A DNA stretch of 17,082 nucleotides, taken from the NCBI RefSeq assembly GCF_000716445.1, contig NZ_JNWK01000098.1:1-17082 (forward strand), written 5' to 3'. Below are positions 7,553 to 13,006 of this stretch, piece after piece. How positions within the stretch are numbered: position 1 is the first letter of the stretch; each line of letters starts with the position of its first letter. The position numbers were made by a program, and so were the translations under genes. The notes under the pieces are model-generated. The model worked only from the letters and a program-made list of their open reading frames with translations. It was not told the origin of the DNA and did no database searches. The DNA comes from Streptomyces wedmorensis. Its GTDB lineage: Bacteria > Actinomycetota > Actinomycetes > Streptomycetales > Streptomycetaceae.

Positions 7553-7603
7553 GCTGCGTTCCTCCGGTGGTGTGCGGTCGTGGGCGATGGCCGTGGGACG
7601 TCG

Positions 7604-8698
7604 TCAGTAGCGCAGTACCGCGGCGATGCGGTTCACGTCGGCCAGGGCGTCGTCGGGGACGAACCGCACCTCGGCGCCCGTCTCCAGGGCCTGTTCGACG
7701 ATCTCGTCCACGATGTCGTCGCGGGAGTCGAGGTCGGCCGCGTCCGCGGGTTCGAGGTGGTCGCCGTAGTCGCGGACGACGGTCCGGTAATGCTCCTCGA
7801 CGGCCAGCAGACGGATCCGGCCCTCCTTCGCGGCCTGGTGCACCTCGTCGAGACCGCCGGCGTACTCGCGCTGTCCCCGTGCCGCGTCCAGCTCGGCCAG
7901 CACGGTGGTCGACACGGCCTCCTCGTGGGCGGCGAGCAGCGGCGCCACCGCCGCCCGCACGGCCGCCTCGGGACCGTGTCCGAGACCGCCCTGGTGGAGG
8001 GTGGCCGTGCCCTGCGGCAGCGATCCGGTCTCTTCGAAGAGGGAGACCGCGGGCGCCTCGCCGATCAGGTACAGCGGACGGGGCTCCGAGGCCAGGACGG
8101 TACGCAGCCCCTCGTACGCGTCCCGGAAGAACTTGCGTGTGTCCTCGTCCCGGAAGGTGCTCGGCAGGTCCCCGACGCGTTCCTTGCGTTCGGCGTCCGG
8201 GTCCTCCAGGCTCCGCGTCAGCGGGAAGCCGTCGGCCGTGTGCTCGGCGGCCCGCTCCGGCGCTCCGTCCCACAGGGAGATCCGGTCAGCCGCCACCGTC
8301 AGGGCCCAGTAGGGCCGCTCGGCGGAGCGGGCGGCGACGAGGTTGCGCGTGAGGAAGGTGTCTCCGATGACGACCCGCTCCGGGACCGTACGCGCCACCG
8401 TCCACACCTGGTGCTCGCCCGGCGCCACGTAGATCACCAGGCCGTCCTCCGCATGGACGAGGTCGACCTCCGCGACAGCCCGCTCCAGCTGGCTCAGCAC
8501 GTCCGCACGCCGCTCCCGCGTCACGGCGGGGTCGTCCTGGAGTTCCTTCTCCGCCCGTGCCAGGAGGTTGCGCAGCCGTACGGGATCCTGAGCGTTGTCC
8601 GGCTCGCGGCGGTGGGTCGGCATCACGAGCGACACGGCGGGATACGGACGAGGCTGGCGCAGCCTGGCAAGCGCAGCGGTACTGAGCGCGGGATGCAT
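7604..8698 (-). CDS. baeRF3-like release-factor-related protein
   Basis: This 364-residue protein matches my recollection of the bacterial homologues of archaeo-eukaryotic release factor (eRF1), group baeRF3. It opens with LARLRQPRPYPAVSLVMPTH and has LRNLLARAEKELQDDPAV, YVAPGEHQVWTV and a C-terminal eRF1-like part (HEEAVSTTVLAELDAARGQR, then GAEVRFVPDD). Members are proposed to act on ribosomes or translation products under stress, but no activity is established for this subgroup as far as I know. ATG 8698 is chosen over longer in-frame starts because GAAAGG lies about eight bases upstream and the extension is proline/arginine-rich noise. It heads an operon with the lipoprotein and DUF1269 genes. 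Family confidence is moderate to good, role uncertain. Confidence 0.78.
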   Translation of the reverse strand: MHPALSTAALARLRQPRPYPAVSLVMPTHRREPDNAQDPVRLRNLLARAEKELQDDPAVTRERRADVLSQLERAVAEVDLVHAEDGLVIYVAPGEHQVWTVARTVPERVVIGDTFLTRNLVAARSAERPYWALTVAADRISLWDGAPERAAEHTADGFPLTRSLEDPDAERKERVGDLPSTFRDEDTRKFFRDAYEGLRTVLASEPRPLYLIGEAPAVSLFEETGSLPQGTATLHQGGLGHGPEAAVRAAVAPLLAAHEEAVSTTVLAELDAARGQREYAGGLDEVHQAAKEGRIRLLAVEEHYRTVVRDYGDHLEPADAADLDSRDDIVDEIVEQALETGAEVRFVPDDALADVNRIAAVLRY

Positions 8699-9266
8699 GA
8701 CGCACCTTTCGATTGGCGGGAGGGACCGGGGCCGTACGAGGGCCCGGCTACTACGGAGCGCCGGTGAGCCGCTCGACCGGCTCCCCCCACAGGACACCCG
8801 AGGTGGCGGTGGGGCCGAGGGCACGATGCGACGTGCCGGCGGCGTGCGTCCGGCCGGCGGCGCCGACCGAGACGACCGCGACACCGTTCAGGCGCACGAG
8901 TGGCGGCGCCGCGGCTCCCCCACCGTGCCGAAGGGCTTCTCGGCCGCGGTGTGGTCGGCGTATCCGTGACGCTGAACGCGGACACCCCTACCCTCCAGGG
9001 GGTCCCGCCGCAGGTTGCCGACGCGAGCCGGGAGACAGGGGGTATCGGCGCACCGAAGTCTGGTCCACAATTCGACATCCTCATCCGAAATGGGCCTGTT
9101 CGCGAGTCGGTGGGCCTTCCGCTCCTACTTGTCAGACCGCCTCTGGACCGGCCGAGAGCCGCGGCGCGGAACCTCCTTCGAGCGCGGTGCGGGGTCTCCA
9201 GGCGGTGCCGGGGCTGTCCGCCATCAGAGGGATGATGAGGGGATGTCGAACGAGAGAGCGGAACCG
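8699..9266. other. Divergent intergenic region, no gene seen
   Basis: The region separates the minus-strand baeRF3 operon from the plus-strand acetyltransferase gene. Open frames exist on both strands but are arginine/proline-rich shadows with no recognisable domain. Promoters for both directions must lie here. I find no copy of the GGGACC-N3-GGTCCC box; only a half-site GGTCCC at 9001-9006 is present, without its partner. Confidence 0.55.
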
Positions 9267-9752
9267 ATGATGGAATTCACTGACCGTCAGGGTCGGGGTG
9301 TGGTGCTTGAGGACATCACCGATGAGAACTGGCGGAGCGTCGCCGATGTGGCCCCTGCCGACGACCAGCGCAGATTCGTGGCCGCTCTGGGCGCGCGTTA
9401 TCTGCTGCTCTCCTTGCGCGGCGGGGTGTGGACCTCCCTCGCCGTGCGGGCGGGCGAGGAGGTCGTGGGGCATGTCATGTGGGCGTACGACGACGAGGAC
9501 GGCACCCACTGGATCGGCGGGATGATCGTCAACGCCGACGAGCAGGGCCAGGGCGTCGGCCGCCTCGCGGTGCGGGCTTTGTTGCGCCGGCTCGCGGCTC
9601 TTCCGGACTGTCGTGAGATCCGGCTCTCCTACCACCCGGACAACGCGCCCGCGGCTGCCCTCTACAAGTCCTTGGGCTTCGAGCCGACCGGCGACTTCGA
9701 GGACGAGGAGGTGGTCGCCTCCCTGAGCGCCACTGCGGCGACCACGGCCTGA
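9267..9752 (+). CDS. GNAT family N-acetyltransferase
   Basis: The product (161 residues from ATG 9267) is a single GNAT domain using acetyl-CoA. It starts VVLEDITDENWRSVADVAPA, and the DQRRFVAAL motif resembles spermine/spermidine acetyltransferases of the BltD type. The acetyl-CoA loop is NADEQGQGVGRLAVRALLRR (Q-x-x-G-x-G/A, near residues 93-112), followed by YHPDNAPAAALYKSLGFEPTG. Start choice is uncertain. ATG 9243 in the same frame has GAGGGG directly adjoining it, too close for a normal site. ATG 9267 is 7 bases after a weak GCGGAA and gives the usual family length. The gene stands alone and is followed by a strong hairpin. An amine substrate is plausible but unproven. Confidence 0.87.
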   Translation: MMEFTDRQGRGVVLEDITDENWRSVADVAPADDQRRFVAALGARYLLLSLRGGVWTSLAVRAGEEVVGHVMWAYDDEDGTHWIGGMIVNADEQGQGVGRLAVRALLRRLAALPDCREIRLSYHPDNAPAAALYKSLGFEPTGDFEDEEVVASLSATAATTA

Positions 9753-9787
9753 CACTGCTCCTGACGCTGCTGGGGAGTGACGCCACC

Positions 9788-9833
9788 TGCCGGAGGCCGG
9801 CGATGACGCCGGTGATGGCGCCGGCCTCCGGCA
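9788..9833 (+). terminator. Terminator after the acetyltransferase gene
   Basis: TGCCGGAGGCCGGCG (9788-9802) and its perfect complement (9819-9833) form a 15-bp stem around a 16-base loop, starting 35 bases after the stop codon at 9752. It separates the acetyltransferase from the flavodoxin unit. Confidence 0.8.
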
Positions 9834-9903
9834 CCAGGCGGTCGCGGTCGGTCGACGACCGGCTCCAGGCAGAAGCCTCTGGCGGAGACGTCGGTGAGGC
9901 GAC

Positions 9904-9922
9904 TGGGGACCGTTCGGCCCCA
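9904..9922. promoter_or_regulatory. DevR/OsdR-like box upstream of the flavodoxin unit
   Basis: TGGGGACCGTTCGGCCCCA is an imperfect palindrome with core GGGACC-GTT-CGGCCC (9906-9920). The same 15-base core recurs at 12093-12107, and the related GGGACC-AAA-GGTCCC is at 12005-12019. The mycobacterial DevR consensus, as I recall it, is TTSGGGACTWWAGTCCCSAA; these boxes share both half-sites but have one extra spacer base. It lies about 125 bases before the flavodoxin start and 53 bases before an alternative ATG at 9976. A DevR-type regulator gene is about 1 kb downstream. Confidence 0.6.
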
Positions 9923-10045
9923 GCGAGATGGCGGTCCTGGCACCAGACTGGTGGTGCAGGATCCAGGAGGTCTCCATGAACGTCCAGCGAGCGTCACCGC
10001 GACAGCCGAGAGCGGAGAAGGACGCACCTGAGGAGATGAGTCGTG

Positions 10046-10591
10046 ATGCGTGCTGTGATCGTGTACGAGAGCCTGTTCGGCAACACGCGCGAGATCGCGG
10101 ACGCGATCGGAGAGGGCTTGAAGGAGACGCATCCCGCCGCCGAGGTCGAGTGCATGGCGGTGGTCGACGCCTTGCCGGAGCGCATCGGTCGCACTGACCT
10201 GCTGGTCGTCGGCGGGCCGACCCATATGCGGGGCATGACCACCGGGATGAGCCGGAGGATGGGGTTGAAGGCCGAGAAGCAGGAAGCCGAGAAGGAGGAG
10301 CGTCCCTTCACCCCCGAAGTGGGCGCCGAGGGCCCTGGCGTCCGCGACTGGTTCCACGACACGCTCCCGAAGGCCCACACCGGCACCCATGCCGCCGCGG
10401 CCTTCGACACCAGGGCGGACACACGCCTGGCAGGCGCTGCCGCCGGCGGCATCGCACGTCGGCTGCGCAGCCATGGCTACGAACTCGTGGCGGAACCGGA
10501 AGGGTTCGTCATCGAGGAGATCGACGGCCCGCTGCGCGCCGGCGAACGGGATCGCGCCAGGGCGTGGGGCGCGGCCCTCCAGGTCGCTTGA
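10046..10591 (+). CDS. Flavodoxin-like / flavodoxin family protein
   Basis: The 181-residue product begins MRAVIVYESLFGNTREIADAI, the first beta strand and phosphate-binding loop of flavodoxins (E-S-x-F-G-N-T, residues 8-14), which hold the FMN phosphate. Residues about 50-60 (DLLVVGGPTHMRGMTTGM) form the second flavin loop, GGPTH. A charged insert (AEKQEAEKEERPF, about 77-89) is unlike classic flavodoxins. Such proteins carry electrons at low potential or act as flavin reductases. GTG at 10043 is an alternative start; both sit behind GAGGAG (10030-10035). It is followed by the small BON gene after 69 bases and the response regulator, possibly as one transcript, and the box at 9904-9922 lies upstream. 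Fold is firm, partner unknown. Confidence 0.86.
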   Translation: MRAVIVYESLFGNTREIADAIGEGLKETHPAAEVECMAVVDALPERIGRTDLLVVGGPTHMRGMTTGMSRRMGLKAEKQEAEKEERPFTPEVGAEGPGVRDWFHDTLPKAHTGTHAAAAFDTRADTRLAGAAAGGIARRLRSHGYELVAEPEGFVIEEIDGPLRAGERDRARAWGAALQVA

Positions 10592-10660
10592 CCGACCACG
10601 TGGGCATGCCAGGCAGCACCGGGCCGTGAGGCGAAGACTTCACCTTTCCGGGAGAACGAG

Positions 10661-10879
10661 ATGACCGCCTCGCGCCACACCGTCAGCGACGTCATGTCCC
10701 ACACCGCCCTCGCCATCGGGCGCGACGCGCCCTACAAGGAGATCGACGTCACCGTCGTGGACGGTGTGGCCACGATCCGTGGGTCGCTCCCCGACCGGTC
10801 GATGGTGCCGCTGGTGGCCCGCGCCGCGCGGGCTGTGGAGGGCGTCGTCGACGTCCGGATGGATCTCGGTTCCCCCTGA
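10661..10879 (+). CDS. Short CBS/BON fusion protein, probably an internally deleted CBS-BON protein
   Basis: The 72-residue product joins two pieces that belong far apart in CBS-BON proteins. Residues 1-28 (HTVSDVMSHTALAIGRDAP, then YKEI) are the opening of a first CBS motif. Residues 29-72 (DVTVVDGVATIRGSLPDRSM, then VVDVRMDLGSP) are most of a BON domain. An intact relative lies at 12184-12807 in the same window with two CBS motifs between these parts, so about 110 residues are missing in frame. The remaining BON half could bind membranes or protein partners, but nucleotide sensing by CBS should be lost. GGGAGAA stands before ATG 10661. It lies between the flavodoxin and response regulator genes. 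It may be a decaying gene or a functional mini-BON protein. Confidence 0.75.
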   Translation: MTASRHTVSDVMSHTALAIGRDAPYKEIDVTVVDGVATIRGSLPDRSMVPLVARAARAVEGVVDVRMDLGSP

Positions 10880-10942
10880 GACGCTCCATGACGGACAATC
10901 CTTGTGGGGGCGGCAACCACCCGACGTACCACAGGGGTCGCC

Positions 10943-11629
10943 ATGACCGATCTGCCGGCAGCCACCGCACTCACCCGGGTGTTCCTCGTCGATGATCACG
11001 AGGTCGTGCGCCGGGGCCTTCGCGACCTGATCGACGACGAGCCCGACATGGAGGTGGTGGGCGAGGCGGCGACGGCGGAGCAGGCGCTGGCCAGGGGGCC
11101 CGCCCTGCGGCCGGACGTGGCGGTGCTCGACGTCCGGCTGCCGGACGTCGACGGCGTCGCCGTGTGCCGGGAGCTGCGGTCCCGGATGCCCGAGCTGGCG
11201 TGCCTGATGCTGACGTCGTTCGACGACGAGGACGCTCTCCTCGACGCGATCATGGCCGGTGCGGCCGGGTACGTCCTCAAGCAGATCAAGGGGTCCGACC
11301 TCGTGTCGGCCGTGCGGACCGTCGCCACCGGGCAGTCGATGCTGGACCCGGCCACCACAGCGCGGCTCATGCGCTCGCTTCGGGACCCGGAGGCGGCAAA
11401 GCCACCGGAGGACGAACGGATCGCCCTGCTGTCCGAACGGGAGCGGTCCGTGCTCGAACTGATCGGCGAGGGGCTCACCAACCGGCAGATCGCCAAGCGG
11501 CTCTACCTGTCCGAGAAGACCGTCAAGAACCACATCTCACGGCTGCTCGGCAAGCTCGGCGTGGAACGCCGCGTACAGGCCGCCGTCATCGCCGCGCAGG
11601 CCCACGAGCACGACGCCGACCACGTGTAG
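10943..11629 (+). CDS. DevR/DosR (OsdR)-type response regulator, NarL/LuxR family
   Basis: This 228-residue two-component regulator has a receiver domain (about 12-130) and a LuxR-type helix-turn-helix (about 160-220). Receiver residues are present: Asp17-Asp18 in FLVDDHEVV, phosphoacceptor Asp63 in AVLDVRLPD, Thr91 in LMLTSFDDEDALLDAIMAG and Lys113 in GYVLKQIKG. The LuxR part reads LSERERSVLELIGEGLTNRQ, then IAKRLYLSEKTVKNHISRL and LGVERRVQAAV. The wording of the receiver, especially SFDDEDALLDAIMAGAAGY, is characteristic of mycobacterial DevR and its Streptomyces counterpart OsdR, which control hypoxia and dormancy genes. CAGGGG precedes ATG 10943; an in-frame ATG at 10904 is less likely. 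No sensor kinase gene is beside it. The sequence-recurrent boxes at 9904, 12005 and 12093 are candidate targets. Class is firm, exact orthology inferred. Confidence 0.93.
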   Translation: MTDLPAATALTRVFLVDDHEVVRRGLRDLIDDEPDMEVVGEAATAEQALARGPALRPDVAVLDVRLPDVDGVAVCRELRSRMPELACLMLTSFDDEDALLDAIMAGAAGYVLKQIKGSDLVSAVRTVATGQSMLDPATTARLMRSLRDPEAAKPPEDERIALLSERERSVLELIGEGLTNRQIAKRLYLSEKTVKNHISRLLGKLGVERRVQAAVIAAQAHEHDADHV

Positions 11630-11649
11630 CCCCGTCCCGCTCGGTCGGG
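11629..11649 (+). terminator. Hairpin directly after the response regulator gene
   Basis: CCCCGTCC (11629-11636) and GGTCGGGG (11642-11649) pair around CGCTC with one T-T mismatch, starting at the last base of the stop codon. It is a plausible but modest terminator. Confidence 0.5.
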
Positions 11650-11747
11650 GATGGATCCGCCCCTCCAGTACCGTGCCGCTGCCGGGCCCACCCGAGCGCC
11701 GGCCGGCACAATGCGGCTCGGTCCGTTCGGACAGGTCGCGCGTCGAG

Positions 11748-11921
11748 GCCCCCGGTCTTCGCCCCGTCTGACAGTACGGCGACCACCAGGCGCGGGCCTA
11801 CGCCCCGCAGGTGGGCCTCGTCCACCGACCAGGCAAGGCGCAGGTGCCGGTTCCTGACCGGGTCGATGCCGACGTCGATGCCGACTGTGATGTCGCGTCG
11901 GGACGTGGTGCGCGTATCCAT
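11748..11921 (-). pseudogene. Universal stress protein remnant
   Basis: A minus-strand start at ATG 11921-11919 has an excellent ribosome binding site (GGGAGGAGAG, just upstream on that strand). It reads MDTRTTSRRDITVGID, then LRLAWSVDEAHLRGVGPRLV and VAVLSDGAKTGG. This is the first strand and helix of a universal stress protein (compare VGVDGS...ALRWAADEAHLRG...LRVVHA in the family). Homology ends after about 58 residues; the frame drifts on to a stop at 11586, antisense to the response regulator's 3' end. Intact proteins have about 150 or 290 residues, so domain and ATP motif are missing. VGIDVGID reflects a perfect 12-bp tandem duplication (11862-11885), which also removes the usual G-S of the nucleotide loop. 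It is divergent from the CBS-BON gene. Confidence 0.65.
11862..11885. repeat. 12-bp tandem duplication inside the stress-protein remnant
   Basis: GTCGATGCCGAC occurs twice in succession (11862-11873 and 11874-11885) without mismatch. It keeps frame and repeats the residues VGID in the minus-strand remnant. Removing one copy restores a more normal spacing from strand to helix. Confidence 0.85.
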
Positions 11922-12004
11922 GGCTCTCCTCCCGCGGTCCGAGCGGCTTGTTCCCACCCTGGTAGCCGGTGTCGGGCAGCCGGAGGACCGCTGGGGCCGA
12001 TGGC

Positions 12005-12019
12005 GGGACCAAAGGTCCC
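12005..12019. promoter_or_regulatory. Perfect DevR-like palindrome GGGACC-AAA-GGTCCC
   Basis: Both six-base arms match exactly around AAA. This is the most symmetric of the three boxes and the only one with GGTCCC as right arm. It is 84 bases upstream of the stress-protein remnant's start on the minus strand. Confidence 0.65.
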
Positions 12020-12072
12020 CACACGCCAAGGCTCCCCACACCGGCCGGGCGGAGTTCGGGCGGGCGGTGACG

Positions 12073-12107
12073 TGCCCGTTCGGTCCTGCGCCGGGACCGT
12101 TCGGCCC
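12073..12107. promoter_or_regulatory. Tandem DevR-like boxes upstream of the CBS-BON gene
   Basis: The strong box GGGACC-GTT-CGGCCC is at 12093-12107. A weaker one, TGCCC-GTT-CGGTCC, overlaps the same CCGTTCGG core at 12076-12083. The two cores (12076-12083 and 12097-12104) are 21 bases apart, two helical turns, as expected for cooperative dimers on one DNA face. Confidence 0.55.
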
Positions 12108-12183
12108 TCGCCGCCCGCGGGCGGGCGCTGGAGGCTGGTCACACGGGGCAGCACACCTGCCGGACCCCACAGGAGGCGCCGCG

Positions 12184-12807
12184 ATGAAGCACTTGAAGAT
12201 CGGCGGTCTCATGACCGGCAACGTGATCTCCGCCGTCCCCGCGACGTCGTTCAGGGAGGTCGCGAAGCTGCTCGCCGATCACGACATCAGCGGGGTCCCC
12301 GTGGTGGACGAGGACGACCACGTCGTCGGTGTCGTCTCGGAGAGCGACCTCCTGGCCCACCACGAGCTGACCGCACGGGACCTGATGACCGAGCCGGCCG
12401 TCACGGTCCACGCCGAGGAGACGGTGGCCGACGCGGCGCGGCTGATGGTGCGTCGCGGAGTCGGACGCCTGCCCGTGGTCGACGTGGAGGAACGGCTGGT
12501 GGGCATCGTGACCCGCCGTGACCTGCTCTGCGTCTACCTCCGCCCGGACACGGAGATACGGCGCCGCATCCGCGAGGACGTCCTCACGGATGCCATGGAC
12601 CTGCCCGGGGACGCGGTCGACGTACACGTGCTCGACGGTGTGGTGACGCTCGCCGGCCGTCTTCGTCGGCGCAGCCAGGCCCTGATGCTCGTCGGACTCG
12701 CCGAGCGGGTGGACGGCGTCGTCGCCGTCGTGGACCGGCTGTCCTGCCACGAGGACGACACGCGCCCCGTGTCCCCCACCCGGATTCCGCACGACATCGC
12801 TTGGTGA
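12184..12807 (+). CDS. CBS-domain and BON-domain protein
   Basis: The 207-residue product has two CBS motifs followed by a BON domain. CBS1 spans about 8-57 (GGLMTGNVISAVPATSFREV, then HDISGVPVVDEDDHVVGVVS and ESDLL). CBS2 spans about 62-118 (ARDLMTEPAVTVHAEETVAD, then GRLPVVDVEERLVGIVTRRD). BON spans about 128-192 (DVHVLDGVVTLAGRLRRRSQ). CBS pairs bind adenosine nucleotides and sense cell energy; BON domains are linked to membrane or protein contact. Close relatives are abundant in actinobacterial stress loci. AGGAGG (12171-12176) stands seven bases before ATG 12184. It is divergent from a stress-protein remnant, with DevR-like boxes between them. A diminished relative of the same architecture is at 10661-10879. 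Ligand and partner are unknown. Confidence 0.92.
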   Translation: MKHLKIGGLMTGNVISAVPATSFREVAKLLADHDISGVPVVDEDDHVVGVVSESDLLAHHELTARDLMTEPAVTVHAEETVADAARLMVRRGVGRLPVVDVEERLVGIVTRRDLLCVYLRPDTEIRRRIREDVLTDAMDLPGDAVDVHVLDGVVTLAGRLRRRSQALMLVGLAERVDGVVAVVDRLSCHEDDTRPVSPTRIPHDIAW

Positions 12808-12835
12808 CTCACCGCAGAACCGCACGGCGCCCCGA

Positions 12836-12853
12836 CGCGCGGCATGCCGCGCG
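12836..12853. terminator. 18-bp perfect palindrome after the CBS-BON gene
   Basis: CGCGCGGCATGCCGCGCG is fully self-complementary; folded, it gives a 7-bp stem with a CATG loop, 28 bases after the stop at 12807. GGCCGC-GGT-GCGGCC (12883-12897) and GGTTC-GGCT-GAACC (12969-12982) follow. Together these hairpins probably end the plus-strand CBS gene and the minus-strand GH65 gene, which converge here. The perfect palindrome could instead be a protein-binding site. Confidence 0.55.
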
Positions 12854-13006
12854 AGGTCCCCGATCTGCGAACCCTCCGCTTCGGCCGCGGTGCGGCCCTT
12901 GCCGATCCGCCGGGGCTGCGCCCCTCAGAGGCGAGCCACGCCGCGTCGGCCCGTCACCGAGGTGCCCGGGTTCGGCTGAACCGCTGCTCGCGGGCGGAGC
13001 CGATGC

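Larger units (their letters stand above)
11922..12183. promoter_or_regulatory. Divergent regulatory region between the stress-protein remnant and the CBS-BON gene
   Basis: This 262-base region separates two divergent starts. It holds two palindromic boxes of one type, at 12005-12019 and 12093-12107, plus a weaker third copy at 12073-12087. Each strong box stands about 80 bases upstream of one start (84 for the minus-strand ATG, 77 for the plus-strand ATG). The layout is that of a shared, two-way inducible promoter region. Confidence 0.6.

Noticed and set aside
8623..9240. Possible small genes in the gap before the acetyltransferase
   Set aside because: All frames are low-complexity, arginine- or proline-rich, and lack ribosome binding sites tied to a conserved sequence.
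11717..11735. Fourth DevR-like box (CGGTCCGTTCGGAC)
   Set aside because: It shares the CCGTTCGG core, but the outer bases do not match the GGGACC/GGTCCC arms and it lies within or behind the stress-protein remnant, not upstream of a start.
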